64,000 nt of DNA, taken from Bacillus sp. S/N-304-OC-R1 (GTDB lineage: Bacteria; Bacillota; Bacilli; Bacillales; Cytobacillaceae). Below are positions 8,544 through 17,267 of the stretch, piece after piece (position 1 is the stretch's first letter; every line of letters begins with the position of its first letter). The DNA lies in assembly GCF_019749375.1 (NCBI RefSeq), contig NZ_JACWFE010000009.1:124001-188000 (forward strand), given 5' to 3'. The position numbers and the translations under genes were made by a program. The notes beneath the pieces were generated by a model. It did no database searches, was not told the origin of the DNA, and was given only the letters and a program-made list of their open reading frames with translations.

Positions 8544-8657
8544 TAGCGCAAACGCCTAGCCCCTCGAGGTCACAAGCCAATCCTCCCGGAAAGGAAAGAA
8601 CGCCTTTCCGAGAGGATTGGCTTGTGCTTGTCGGGGCTGGTCAAGGCGCTTGCGCTT
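8544..8657. repeat. Long palindromic intergenic repeat, copy A
   Basis: A hairpin of about 114 nt. AGCGCAA pairs with TTGCGCT at the base, and ACAAGCCAATCCTC with GAGGATTGGCTTGT above it, with CGGAAAGG/CCTTTCCG near the tip. It fills the gap between the permease and ATPase genes. It shares its basal CGCC-TAG-CC / AGGCG design with copy B. Confidence 0.8.
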
Positions 8658-8663
8658 TTCTTA

Positions 8664-9389
8664 TTACTGAGCTTTCGTATCAATCATGCTGTAGTTTTCC
8701 GGTCCATCTAATTTTCTTTCGAAATAGCGCAGAATTAGTGTTACCGTGAATGTCATAACGAAATACAGAACACACGCAACAAAGAATGGTTCAAAATACT
8801 TGAAGCTGATTCCTGCCACCGTTTTTGTCTGGAAATACAATTCAGTTACACCGATAACGTTCAGCACGGAAGTATCTTTAATATTAATGATAAATTGATT
8901 GCCGGTTGCTGGTAAAATATTTCGAATCACTTGCGGCAAAACGACATTAAGCATCGTTTGTACATGATTCATGCCCACTGCCTGTGCGGCTTCAAATTGT
9001 CCTCTATCAATGGAGATTACACCACCGCGAACAATTTCAGCCATGTAAGCACCGGTATTAATCGAAACAATCACGATTGCTGCCAATGTGCGATCCATAT
9101 CTAAACCAAATGCTAAAGCAGAGCCGTAGAAAATGACCATAGCCTGCACGATCATCGGTGTTCCTCGGAAAAATTCTATATAAATAGATAAAATTACATT
9201 AATCACTTTTAAAAATATTCGTTTTCCTTTTTTCTCGGGCACGGGAATTGTACGTATGACCCCTGCCAATAATCCAATAATTGCTCCGATTAGCGTACCA
9301 ATAATTGAAATAAAGAGTGTCATCCCCGCTCCGCGAAGGAACATTGGCCAGTTGTTTGCTATCATTGTTAAAATCCACTCTAAGCTCAT
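8664..9389 (-). CDS. Amino-acid ABC transporter permease
   Basis: A 241-residue membrane protein of the HisM/GlnP family with five or six predicted helices. It has the cytoplasmic EAA loop EAAQAVGMNHVQTMLNVVLPQVIRNILP, which docks on the ATPase. It is the second gene of the lysine-riboswitch operon and probably forms a homodimer, because no second permease gene is present. It is separated from its neighbours on both sides by long palindromic repeats. GGGA lies before the ATG. Confidence 0.92.
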   Translation of the reverse strand: MSLEWILTMIANNWPMFLRGAGMTLFISIIGTLIGAIIGLLAGVIRTIPVPEKKGKRIFLKVINVILSIYIEFFRGTPMIVQAMVIFYGSALAFGLDMDRTLAAIVIVSINTGAYMAEIVRGGVISIDRGQFEAAQAVGMNHVQTMLNVVLPQVIRNILPATGNQFIINIKDTSVLNVIGVTELYFQTKTVAGISFKYFEPFFVACVLYFVMTFTVTLILRYFERKLDGPENYSMIDTKAQ

Positions 9390-9410
9390 AATTTCCCTCC
9401 ATGATCAGAA

Positions 9411-9521
9411 ATGCGGAAGCGCCTTGACCAGCCGCGACAAGCATAAGACGATCTGGCTAGAAGGTTGTTCTTCACCTTCTAGCCAGATCGGCTTATGACC
9501 TCGAGCGGCTAGGCGCTGTAG
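9411..9521. repeat. Long palindromic intergenic repeat, copy B
   Basis: A hairpin of about 110 nt. CGATCTGGCTAGAAGGT pairs with ACCTTCTAGCCAGATCG, and CATAAG with CTTATG outside it. The base is GCGCC/GGCGC. It lies between the permease and receptor genes. Confidence 0.8.
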
Positions 9522-9534
9522 CTGGACAATAGAA

Positions 9535-9551
9535 ATGCGGAAGCGCCTTAC
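9535..9551. repeat. Fragment of the palindromic repeat, copy C
   Basis: AAATGCGGAAGCGCCTT repeats the left edge of copy B 125 bp away without a matching right half. Confidence 0.6.
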
Positions 9552-9623
9552 TAAAAGAACAGCCTGTGCACGTAAAGTCTAATACCGACTGCAAAAAGCT
9601 GCAGCCGGTATTCACTTAAATTA

Positions 9624-10481
9624 TTATTCTGCTGCCGGCTGGTTCTTAATAGCAGTGTCCATAATATTTTGACGCTGTTCTTCAGAAATGCCAGCTAAAA
9701 TTTCATTAATTTTTTCAGTTAGCTCACTGCCTTTAACAAGACCAACTGCAACAGCTGTGTCTGCTTCATCTGCTTTAAATCCATCCTCGAATTCTACCAT
9801 TGCAAAATTAGGATTAGCAGAAGAAGCACTAATACCCTCTGGACGTTCTGAAACATAGCCATCAATCATACCTGATTCAAGTGCCACACGCATAGCTGGG
9901 AAGTTGTCCATTGCCGGCTGCTTTTTAACGCCATTAATTTGATCGATAACTGCATAGTGTGATGTATTTAATTGGCCAGTTACTTTTGCACCGCTAAAAT
10001 CTTGAATTGATTTAGCACCATCAAATGGTCCGCCTTTTTTTACAACCATAACAAAATGAGATGTGTAGTAGTTTTCTGAGAAATCAATCGTCTGTTTACG
10101 TTCTTCAGTCGGAGACATACCAGCAATAATTGCATCAATTTTGCCTGATTGAAGGGCTGGTACAAGGCCATCCCATTCTAATTTCACAATAACTAATTCT
10201 TTCCCTAAGCCTTCAGCAATTTTCTTAGCCATTTCTACATCATAGCCGCCTGCAAATTCAGCATTGCCATCAATTTTCACTCCGCCATTGGAATCATCCA
10301 TTTGTGTCCAGTTAAATGGCGCGTATCCAGCTTCCATACCAACCTTAAAAGTTCCCTTCGTATCGCTGCCTGCACTGCCAGAGCCGCTTGTTTTTTCTGT
10401 ATTACCGCTAGTACCGCATCCTGCCAATAGCAGAATCATAGATAAAGCCATAGCTAACATTAGTGATAATTTCTTCCTCAT
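9624..10481 (-). CDS. Amino-acid (probably lysine) ABC transporter substrate-binding lipoprotein
   Basis: A 285-residue secreted receptor of the SBP_bac_3 family. The N-terminus is a lipoprotein signal, MRKKLSLMLAMALSMILL with lipobox LAGC, which predicts anchoring at the outer face of the membrane. A Ser/Gly/Thr-rich linker follows. The ligand domain has GYDVEMAKKIAEGLGKE, DAIIAGMSPTEERKQTIDFSE and a C-terminal lobe with SGMIDGYVSERPEG. It is the first gene after the lysine riboswitch, and that context makes lysine the likely ligand. The SBP is normally needed in excess of the membrane parts, and the hairpin repeat just downstream may favour this. Confidence 0.92.
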   Translation of the reverse strand: MRKKLSLMLAMALSMILLLAGCGTSGNTEKTSGSGSAGSDTKGTFKVGMEAGYAPFNWTQMDDSNGGVKIDGNAEFAGGYDVEMAKKIAEGLGKELVIVKLEWDGLVPALQSGKIDAIIAGMSPTEERKQTIDFSENYYTSHFVMVVKKGGPFDGAKSIQDFSGAKVTGQLNTSHYAVIDQINGVKKQPAMDNFPAMRVALESGMIDGYVSERPEGISASSANPNFAMVEFEDGFKADEADTAVAVGLVKGSELTEKINEILAGISEEQRQNIMDTAIKNQPAAE

Positions 10482-10589
10482 AATGGTTCTCTCCTTTTGT
10501 TATACTAGTTTAGTATATTTTTCCTGGTAGTTAGGTATGCCTGCCGCTTATCAGATAAGAGGCACTATTTTATTTATTTTGTTAATTCA

Positions 10590-10626
10590 CAAAATAAAAA
10601 GAGACCTAAGGAAAACTTAGGTCTCG
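10590..10626 (-). terminator. Riboswitch-controlled terminator
   Basis: On the minus strand GAGACCTAAG/CTTAGGTCTC is followed by CTTTTTATTTT. It lies between the lysine aptamer and the receptor gene, as expected of the expression platform. Confidence 0.9.
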
Positions 10627-10666
10627 TTGTATACAATATCCCTTAAGTCCTCTTCTTTTCCCTAAA

Positions 10667-10842
10667 TGAGATAGCACCCCTCAATAAACCGGGAAGTTTA
10701 TTGAGACAGTCCTGCAGTTCTTAACTGCAGACCCAGCCAGTAATACTGAGAATATTACAGACTTCGGCGATATTTCCTTCTCCCTAGCATCACAGCTTCT
10801 CAAGCTCCACTAAAGACTGTTAAACATCGCGCCTCTACCTCA
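10667..10842 (-). promoter_or_regulatory. Lysine riboswitch (L-box)
   Basis: Read on the minus strand, the L-box landmarks appear in order: GAGGTAGAGGCGCG (P1/J1-2), AGTCTTTAG, GAGAAGG, CGCCGAAG, CTGGGTCTGCAG with GGACTGTC, and the closing GGGGTGCTATCTC that pairs with the 5' P1 strand. A strong terminator follows 40 nt later. Lysine binding is known to favour termination in this class, so the downstream ABC operon should be off when lysine is plentiful. An additional hairpin (10838-10860) overlaps the 5' P1 strand. Confidence 0.93.
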
Positions 10843-10998
10843 CTAGTAAAAGTGAGGTCTTATTAAATTGTTATATAAAGTCTACAATAACTTAATATTT
10901 GTGTCAACCTAACCAATGGAGGAAAATTAAGTCTTTTGGATCATCTATATGATAAAAGTCTCTTCTTCTAACAAACTTATAACACAATACTCCAGCCA

Positions 10999-11370
10999 TT
11001 ATTTTGTTTTATTACAAGTTTGACCGCTATGTTCCTTAACCCATTTAAAAATGGCCCTAATTGTTTCTTCCAAGCCTCTTCCAGCCTCTGTCAGCTCGTA
11101 CTCTACTTTTCTTGGAGAAGATTTAGAAACCTTTTTGATAATTAAACGTTGTGCTTCCAATTCGCGTAATCTTTCAGTTAATAATCGATCGGATATACCA
11201 TGAATGTCAGCGAATAACTCATGATAGCGCTTCGGTCCGCTTAATAAATGATAAATAATAATCCCCATCCATCTCTTGCCTATAAACTCAATCGCTGAAT
11301 GAAAACTATCACAATTCGTAACGCCTTTTTCAGATATTGAAGATTGAATTAAACACTCTTTTTTCTCCAT
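10999..11370 (-). CDS. HxlR-family winged-helix regulator, YodB-like
   Basis: A 123-residue HxlR/MarR-like DNA-binding protein. The conserved core is CDSFHSAIEFIGKRWMGIIIYHLLSGPKRYHELF, then ISDRLLTERLRELEAQRLI and a wing RKVEYELTEAGRGLE. The cysteine just before the first helix matches the position of the redox-sensing Cys of YodB-type regulators. ATG 11370 is preferred to 11409 because GGAG lies 8 nt upstream. It is divergent from a nitroreductase, the same arrangement as YodB/YodC in B. subtilis, where thiol-reactive quinones relieve repression. Two matching palindromes lie between the genes. Confidence 0.85.
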   Translation of the reverse strand: MEKKECLIQSSISEKGVTNCDSFHSAIEFIGKRWMGIIIYHLLSGPKRYHELFADIHGISDRLLTERLRELEAQRLIIKKVSKSSPRKVEYELTEAGRGLEETIRAIFKWVKEHSGQTCNKTK

Positions 11371-11430
11371 AAAAAAAACTCCATTTATTTGATACTTCCA
11401 TATTAACATACATAGTTATTGACAAACAAA

Positions 11431-11445
11431 CTTACTAATAGTAAC
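11431..11445. promoter_or_regulatory. Candidate HxlR operator 1
   Basis: CTTACTAATAGTAAC contains the palindrome TTACT-AAT-AGTAA. It is one of two copies 27 bp apart in the divergent promoter region. Confidence 0.7.
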
Positions 11446-11457
11446 CTTAATTTCGTA

Positions 11458-11472
11458 CTTACTAATAGTAAG
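11458..11472. promoter_or_regulatory. Candidate HxlR operator 2
   Basis: CTTACTAATAGTAAG is a perfect palindrome around AAT and is identical to operator 1 in its core. Confidence 0.7.
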
Positions 11473-11510
11473 TTAAAAATCATATTTCATACTACTAGGA
11501 GAGATCTTTT

Positions 11511-12137
11511 ATGACCGAAACATACACTGTCTTATCTGAAGTCATTCGCGAACGTAAATCTGTAAGAAAATTCGATCCATCATATACAATTTCAAAAGAG
11601 GAAATTGCTTCTATGCTAAAGCAAGCAACCGAAGCCCCATCATCCAGCAATTTGCAGCCTTGGAGATTCATCGTGATCCAAGATCAAGAAACAAAGAAAA
11701 AGGTTAAGCAAATTGCCTATAATCAAGAACAAATCGAAACATGCTCAGCAGTTATCGCCGTCATTGCAGATACAGAGATGCATCATAATATTGATAAAAT
11801 TTACCGTTCTAACTTTGAAGCTGGCAATATCGATGAAATTAATTTAGAGCGCCAAACTCAAAATGCTAAAGCATTATATCCGTCTGTTCCTTCTGAAGTT
11901 AGAATGAATATTGCTTCTTTTGATACTGGGTTAATCTCTATGCAATTGATGCTGCTCGCGAAAGCAAAAGGCTATGATACCGTATGCATGGGAGGATTCA
12001 ATAAAAAGCAATTCGCAGAAGAATTCGAGCTAGATAGCCGCTATGCGCCAGTTGTCCTAATTGCATTAGGTAAAGCAGCTGCCCCTGCATACAACTCTAC
12101 TCGTATGGCTGTTGAAGAAATAGCAACTTTTATTTAA
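11511..12137 (+). CDS. Nitroreductase-family NAD(P)H oxidoreductase, YodC-like
   Basis: A 208-residue flavoprotein fold. The N-terminal IRERKSVRKFDPSYTISKEE and APSSSNLQPWRF are the FMN-binding arginine and serine loops of the family. MQLMLLAKAKGYDTVCMGGFN and the C-terminal LIALGKAA complete it. Such enzymes reduce quinones and nitro compounds at the expense of NAD(P)H in the cytosol. GGAGAGAT precedes ATG 11511. The divergent HxlR gene and paired operators suggest induction by electrophiles. Confidence 0.88.
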   Translation: MTETYTVLSEVIRERKSVRKFDPSYTISKEEIASMLKQATEAPSSSNLQPWRFIVIQDQETKKKVKQIAYNQEQIETCSAVIAVIADTEMHHNIDKIYRSNFEAGNIDEINLERQTQNAKALYPSVPSEVRMNIASFDTGLISMQLMLLAKAKGYDTVCMGGFNKKQFAEEFELDSRYAPVVLIALGKAAAPAYNSTRMAVEEIATFI

Positions 12138-12143
12138 TAAATA

Positions 12144-12189
12144 AGGTCAGTTCCCCACCTTTTTAACGTAGTGGAGAACTGACCTCTTT
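12144..12189. terminator. Bidirectional terminator
   Basis: AGGTCAGTTCCCCAC and GTGGAGAACTGACCT pair, followed by CTTTT on the plus strand. It lies between the convergent nitroreductase and GNAT genes. Confidence 0.85.
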
Positions 12190-12192
12190 TCA

Positions 12193-13011
12193 TTATTTCT
12201 TCTCGTAATAATCCTGAGAATGATACGCTCTGAATCCGCAAGATTCATATAGTCGTAATGCGTTGGCATTTTTGGCTTCTACTTCTAAGAAAATCGGATT
12301 ACCGTTTTGATGTTCCTTAACTACAACATTTGAAAGAGCCTTTCTTCCGATCCCTTGCCCCTGATAGTCTGGCAGAATGGCAAAGCCATAAATCCATGCT
12401 TCTCCATCATAATGAGAGACACGCATTTTTCCAACTGCCTGTTCACCTGAAAGGATGATATAATTTTCATCTTCCTCTCTATTTTTTTGCTGATTATATT
12501 TTATTGCTTCTTCTTCTTCAAAACCAAAGCATTGTACCTCTAATTGGACCTCCAGCTCGAAGTCGTCAGGAGTTGATAATCTTAAACTTACATCGTCATA
12601 TTGGACCATTTCTTTTTCTTCCCATTTCATTTGATGCTCTGATAAAGAGTATGAGCATGGAATGGATGTCAAAAATCCTTTTGCCGATTCAGAATTTGCT
12701 GGGGCATTTAATAGAATTTTTTTGTACCCACATTCGTTCATTACAATTTGCGCTTCCTGATAAAGCTGAGTGAAAATCCCCCTTCTGCGAAAATCAGGAT
12801 GTACCATCCCACATAACTCTACTTTATTTCCAAAACCATACAGACCGATAAACCCGACAAGCTTTTCGTCCACATAATGGAAAAAACCTTTTGTGTCAGT
12901 ATTATCCTCAGCCTTCAGCATATCCCAATTTAGCTTTAATTCAAATGACTCACCTGCTTCACATACGTTTTGAAGCTTCTTGATATCCATTAATTGCTTA
13001 CTCGTTAACAA
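12193..13011 (-). CDS. GNAT-family N-acetyltransferase (two GNAT domains)
   Basis: About 272 residues with two GNAT modules. The first has MVHPDFRRRGIFTQLYQEA, the acetyl-CoA loop pattern. The second, C-terminal one has FAILPDYQGQGIGRKALS and ends NANALRLYESCGFRAYHSQDYY. Double GNAT proteins usually keep one catalytic module, and here the second looks the better conserved. The substrate is unknown. TTG 13011 is chosen over ATG 13059 because AAGGAGG lies 7 nt before it, whereas the upstream ATG has no site. Confidence 0.82.
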   Translation of the reverse strand: MLTSKQLMDIKKLQNVCEAGESFELKLNWDMLKAEDNTDTKGFFHYVDEKLVGFIGLYGFGNKVELCGMVHPDFRRRGIFTQLYQEAQIVMNECGYKKILLNAPANSESAKGFLTSIPCSYSLSEHQMKWEEKEMVQYDDVSLRLSTPDDFELEVQLEVQCFGFEEEEAIKYNQQKNREEDENYIILSGEQAVGKMRVSHYDGEAWIYGFAILPDYQGQGIGRKALSNVVVKEHQNGNPIFLEVEAKNANALRLYESCGFRAYHSQDYYEKK

Positions 13012-13084
13012 ATGGTTTCCTCCTTGAAAAGATGATCGAATACTATTTACTTCTCTCATTAATGCATCCGACCAATATTAGTAC

Positions 13085-14476
13085 TTACCTAGAAACGTGG
13101 GCAGTAAAATCAGCTAGTAATCTAGCACCAAATCCTGTAGCTGTTTTTGGATAATAGCCAACCTCTTCACTCTCCATGACTCCTGCCATATCAATATGCA
13201 GCCACTTGCAGGATTCCGGTACGAAGCGACGCAGGAATAATCCAGCCGTTATAGAACCAGCTTCGCCTTTAGAGCTAATATTACTAAAATCAGCATAATC
13301 ACTTTTTAAATAGCTGTCATATTGCTCGACTAATGGCATCGGCCAAACAAAGTCACCGTTCTCTTTGCCAATTTCCTTCATTTCAACCGATAGCTGCTCA
13401 TCACCAAATACACCGGCGATTTTCGTACCAAGTGCGTTGAAGATAGCTCCAGTTAACGTCGCAATATTTACTACATACTGAGCTCCCCATTCACCTGCAC
13501 GAATAAGACCGTCAGCTAGAATCAGGCGTCCTTCTGCATCTGTATTCCCCACTTGTACGGTATGCCCATTTTTATATCGGATGATTTCACCTGGTAGTAC
13601 AGAAGTATTGTCAGGTGAATTTTCAACGATCGGGATAAGGGCCACTACATTTACTTGCGCCTTAGACGCAGCGAGCAGCTTCATGGCACCAGCAACAGCC
13701 GCCGCACCACCCATATCCATGCGCATATCACTTAAATCTCTTCCACTCTTTAAGCTGATTCCGCCTGTATCAAACGTAACTCCCTTTCCAACAAGTGCAA
13801 CAAGCGGTTTTGTTTCATCCCCTTTGTAGACGAGTTCTACAAATGAAGGTTTGTATTTACTTCCGCGGCCAACCGTTAATACACCGTTCATTTCCATTTC
13901 TTCAAGCTTTTCTTTATTAAAAACATTTACTTGAACACCAGTCGTGGAAAACTCCTCTTGTAAAATGGATGGGAATGTTTCTGGATTCAATACATTTGGT
14001 ACTTCATTCATTAAATCACGAGAAAAACTGGCTGCTTCAGCACGAATTTTTCCCCTTTTAATCGAAGAATGGAAATCCGCTTTACCTTCTACTAACAAAT
14101 CAGTCCGAAAAGCAGTTTCATTCGACTTATAGATGACAAACTTATAGGCACCTAAATGCCAACCTTCAACAAAGGCTGTTACGAGTTCTTCCGCTTGAAG
14201 CCTTGGCATTGTTTCACTAAGAGCATCCACTTGAACAATCGCCTTTTCAACTTTACGCCCACTTAATTCACGGGTAATCGCACCAGCTATCATCCGGACC
14301 TTTTCATATGTCTGCTTCTCTTTCTCTATTTCTTTTATCGCGACAACTAACTCATCCCCAAGAAATAACGCTGTAAAGTCTGCTTTGGTACTCTCAATAA
14401 ATTGCTTAATTCTTTCATTTTTTTGAATACGTAAATCATTGGAAAATAAAATGGAAGCTTGAAGTGACATATTCAT
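13085..14476 (-). CDS. M17 leucyl aminopeptidase (PepA-like)
   Basis: A 463-residue cytosolic dizinc aminopeptidase that removes N-terminal residues from peptides. The catalytic C-terminal domain shows the metal and active-site blocks GKGVTFDTGGISLKSG, MRMDMGGAAAVAGAM and VGNTDAEGRLILADGL (the family signature), plus the terminal HIDMAG. The N-terminal third is the regulatory domain and is less conserved. GGGAGG precedes the start. The adjacent GNAT gene ends upstream on the same strand, but no functional link is evident. Confidence 0.92.
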   Translation of the reverse strand: MNMSLQASILFSNDLRIQKNERIKQFIESTKADFTALFLGDELVVAIKEIEKEKQTYEKVRMIAGAITRELSGRKVEKAIVQVDALSETMPRLQAEELVTAFVEGWHLGAYKFVIYKSNETAFRTDLLVEGKADFHSSIKRGKIRAEAASFSRDLMNEVPNVLNPETFPSILQEEFSTTGVQVNVFNKEKLEEMEMNGVLTVGRGSKYKPSFVELVYKGDETKPLVALVGKGVTFDTGGISLKSGRDLSDMRMDMGGAAAVAGAMKLLAASKAQVNVVALIPIVENSPDNTSVLPGEIIRYKNGHTVQVGNTDAEGRLILADGLIRAGEWGAQYVVNIATLTGAIFNALGTKIAGVFGDEQLSVEMKEIGKENGDFVWPMPLVEQYDSYLKSDYADFSNISSKGEAGSITAGLFLRRFVPESCKWLHIDMAGVMESEEVGYYPKTATGFGARLLADFTAHVSR

Positions 14477-14560
14477 ATTCCTCCCTAATTTAATGAATGG
14501 TTATTTATTTCGGTATTCGAAATGAAAATTCCTTTTTTTATTTCATTGTATTCTTAGATT

Positions 14561-15865
14561 CTATGAAAAAGATTCTACTTCTTTTTTAATTTTCTTACGT
14601 TCTCCTACTTCTGGGTGAACATGACGAATGACAGACGGTCTTGCCAGATATAGAACAATTACGATAAGCATAGCGGAAGACAATATTAATACCCATTGAG
14701 CAGAAAAAATATCATATAGAAATCCGTAGATGACCATTCCTAATGGCATAAGAGCCATTGAAAATGTTTCAAGAATCGAAAAGACACGACCTTTAAAATC
14801 ATCGTCGATCAATTTTTGCATCATAACTTGAAGTGGTGTATTCACAAAAATGATTAATACCCCGAAACTAAACATAATCAATACATAAAAAACAAACATG
14901 AAGTTATAGGACATCGAAACGATCAAAGGAAGTCCGATCGCCGACATGGTAATTCCCAGCCCAATGATCCCTCTTTTAGAAACTAAAAATGGAAAATTAA
15001 ATTCCTTTCTTACTGATAAATAAATGGACAGCAGCAGCATTCCAACAGCAAAAGCTCCTTCTGTTAAACCAAAATGGATGGATGATATTTTAAGTTTTTC
15101 AATTAAAATGAAGGAATAACCAACTTCAAACGCTCCGAATAAGAAGTTTACAAGCAACCCGATCCAGATCATCGACATAATGATTGGCTGTAGCTTTAAA
15201 TATTGAATTCCTTCTTTCATGCTCTGCCACATCGATTCTTCTTTCTCCTGATCGACTTCATTATTTTTTCGGTTGGCAAATAGGTTGAAATTCATCGTCG
15301 ATTCCAAAATTACAGCGACAGTTGAAGCAACCATGTACGTAATAAGGAATACTGGCATAGAAACGGTACCATACAATAACCCGCCTACTGCAGGGCTTCC
15401 AATGGAGGCAAACGACATAGACATTTGATTCATTGACATCGCTCGTTGTATCCTCTCTTTGTTAACAAGTCCGGTAATAGAAGAAGTGAAGGCTACCCCT
15501 GAAAAGCAAGAAGTTATGGACAATACGCAGGTTGTTATATAAATCGCCACGAGTGATAAACCTGAAGTCAAGGTAACTAGAAGCAGTCCTCCTATCGCCA
15601 GAGTGGTACAGATTTGAGCTATAATCACAATCTTTTTTCTCGAATATTTATCCGCAGCATATCCTGCAAAAGGCGATACAAGTGTACGCGGTAATATGTT
15701 GCAAATAAGATTAGTCGCAAAACTCGTCGCTGAGCCTGTCATTTGTAAAATGTAAAAGCTGATCGCAAAGGAATATACTTGTGATCCAAACGAGGAAATC
15801 AGTTTGCTAATGGTGAATGTCCACAGATGATAGGTTGCTTTTTTCAACTTATAAATCTCTTCCAT
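14561..15865 (-). CDS. MFS exporter of the DHA3 (macrolide/MefA-like) type
   Basis: About 434 residues with 12 predicted helices. The opening FTISKLISSFGSQVYSFAISFYIL and the loop 2-3 motif GYAADKYSRKK are typical of DHA3 efflux proteins. The C-terminus is lysine-rich (GERKKIKKEVESFS). ATG 15865 is preferred to GTG 15874, which would sit 2 nt from GGGGAT. It is divergent from an XRE-TPR regulator with two nearly identical palindromes between, so it is probably that regulator's target. The substrate is unknown. Confidence 0.85.
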   Translation of the reverse strand: MEEIYKLKKATYHLWTFTISKLISSFGSQVYSFAISFYILQMTGSATSFATNLICNILPRTLVSPFAGYAADKYSRKKIVIIAQICTTLAIGGLLLVTLTSGLSLVAIYITTCVLSITSCFSGVAFTSSITGLVNKERIQRAMSMNQMSMSFASIGSPAVGGLLYGTVSMPVFLITYMVASTVAVILESTMNFNLFANRKNNEVDQEKEESMWQSMKEGIQYLKLQPIIMSMIWIGLLVNFLFGAFEVGYSFILIEKLKISSIHFGLTEGAFAVGMLLLSIYLSVRKEFNFPFLVSKRGIIGLGITMSAIGLPLIVSMSYNFMFVFYVLIMFSFGVLIIFVNTPLQVMMQKLIDDDFKGRVFSILETFSMALMPLGMVIYGFLYDIFSAQWVLILSSAMLIVIVLYLARPSVIRHVHPEVGERKKIKKEVESFS

Positions 15866-15885
15866 AAATCCCACATCCCCAAAAA

Positions 15886-15902
15886 GTTTAATTTAATTAA
15901 AC
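15886..15902. promoter_or_regulatory. Candidate operator 1 of the XRE-TPR regulator
   Basis: GTTTAAT-TTA-ATTAAAC, an inverted repeat with 7-bp arms, just upstream of the MFS start. Confidence 0.75.
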
Positions 15903-15939
15903 AAATATTACCATAATATACCTTCCCTTACAAGAGAAA

Positions 15940-15956
15940 GTTTAATATAATTAAAC
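15940..15956. promoter_or_regulatory. Candidate operator 2 of the XRE-TPR regulator
   Basis: GTTTAAT-ATA-ATTAAAC, identical arms to operator 1 at a centre-to-centre distance of 54 bp. The flanking AAA and AAAT are also shared. Confidence 0.75.
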
Positions 15957-15988
15957 AAATAATAAAATTAGGGATGTGCCTAGTCGAA

Positions 15989-17239
15989 ATGTTAGGAGAA
16001 CGGATACGAAAATTAAGAAAACAGAAAAAAATGACGCTCGAGGAACTAGCAGGGAATGCACTTACGAAGGGAATGCTTAGCCTCATAGAAAACAATAAGG
16101 CTAACCCTTCAATGGAAAGCTTACATTATATTGCTGAACGGCTCGGGGTTGAAGTCACGGATTTATTGGAGGAAATCAGTTCTCTAGAATTAAGGGAAGT
16201 TCTTGATAAAGCAGAAGAATTATATAATGTAAAGAGATTATGTGAAATAGAGACTGAAGTAATTGACTCAGATAAAGATAAAGAAATAATTGAGCTCATT
16301 AAACCATACATTTCAAATTTGACTCAGGACTATGAGTCAGCACGGCTATTAGATATTTACAGTCGGAGTCTTTACAACGAAAATGCAGATGGGTGGCAGG
16401 AGTTTTCCGAACAAGCCGCGGCCATATATGATCGAATGAACCTCACATCCAGAAGAGTATCCATTGGAATTTTTCGTGCGGGTGAACATGTGTTCAAACA
16501 TAACTATAATCAAGCATTATCATTCTTTTTAAGTGATCGTGCCAAAATCGAGGCTAACCATGCATATATTGCTCCAGAAACCCGGCTTGACCTTGATTAC
16601 CATGAAGCAGTTTTATATTTTGCCGTGGGACAAACCGATGCAGCTGCACATGTAATGGAAGAAGCCATTGCCTATTCAAAAAAGCATCGGATCTTCTATC
16701 GAATTGACGATTTGTATAGGCTTGCCGCTGGATACGCAATGATAAAGAAGGATACAGAGAAAAGATTATACTACTCCAAAAAGCTTAAGCAATACGGAGA
16801 ATTTGCGGACGATATTAATTCCATCCTTTTTTATCATTTTATGATTATTGAATCTCTCACATCTGAAAAGCAGCACTGTGAAGAAGCGATTGAAAAAATC
16901 AATGAAATTTTGGAAAATCAGCAGCTGTCAGAGAGCTATCAATACTTATTTTATCTGGAAAAAGGAAAAGCTCTTTTTGGACTTGCTCGTTATGAAGAAG
17001 CTCTTCACTACCTTGAAAAAGTAGAGCTTCCACCTTACACACATCATCCGTTTGATTTATCACTTTTTTATGTTATGGATGCGTATAAAGCTCTTTGCCA
17101 TATGCATCTAGAAAATGGAGAAGAAGCACTTCAATTTGCAAACTTAGCAATGGAACGGTTTGCCCCCCTTCCATACCTGCTTAAAGAATTTGTAATTGAA
17201 ACACACAATATTATTAATAAGAAAATCAACGAAGCGTAG
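15989..17239 (+). CDS. XRE-type regulator with TPR sensor domain (PlcR/Rgg-like architecture)
   Basis: About 416 residues. Residues 1-60 are an XRE helix-turn-helix ([44 protein letters not shown]). The rest is helical and organised as tetratricopeptide-like repeats, such as [25 protein letters not shown] near the C-terminus. This architecture is known from peptide-responsive regulators, but no signal-peptide gene is seen beside it. ATG 15989 is chosen because an ATG at 15974 would touch the AGGG site. The divergent exporter and twin palindromes suggest direct control. A glutathione peroxidase gene follows 28 bp downstream, probably in one transcript. Confidence 0.82.
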   Translation: MLGERIRKLRKQKKMTLEELAGNALTKGMLSLIENNKANPSMESLHYIAERLGVEVTDLLEEISSLELREVLDKAEELYNVKRLCEIETEVIDSDKDKEIIELIKPYISNLTQDYESARLLDIYSRSLYNENADGWQEFSEQAAAIYDRMNLTSRRVSIGIFRAGEHVFKHNYNQALSFFLSDRAKIEANHAYIAPETRLDLDYHEAVLYFAVGQTDAAAHVMEEAIAYSKKHRIFYRIDDLYRLAAGYAMIKKDTEKRLYYSKKLKQYGEFADDINSILFYHFMIIESLTSEKQHCEEAIEKINEILENQQLSESYQYLFYLEKGKALFGLARYEEALHYLEKVELPPYTHHPFDLSLFYVMDAYKALCHMHLENGEEALQFANLAMERFAPLPYLLKEFVIETHNIINKKINEA

Positions 17240-17267
17240 GGATTTATTTAAGAAAGAGGTGGATTAC

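Noticed and set aside
8522-8749. 75-codon plus-strand frame across a palindromic repeat
   Set aside because: It is formed by the 114-nt hairpin repeat and the antisense of the permease end. Such frames are artefacts of palindromes.
9199-9498. Frames over the second palindromic repeat
   Set aside because: The same palindrome artefact, overlapping the permease gene.
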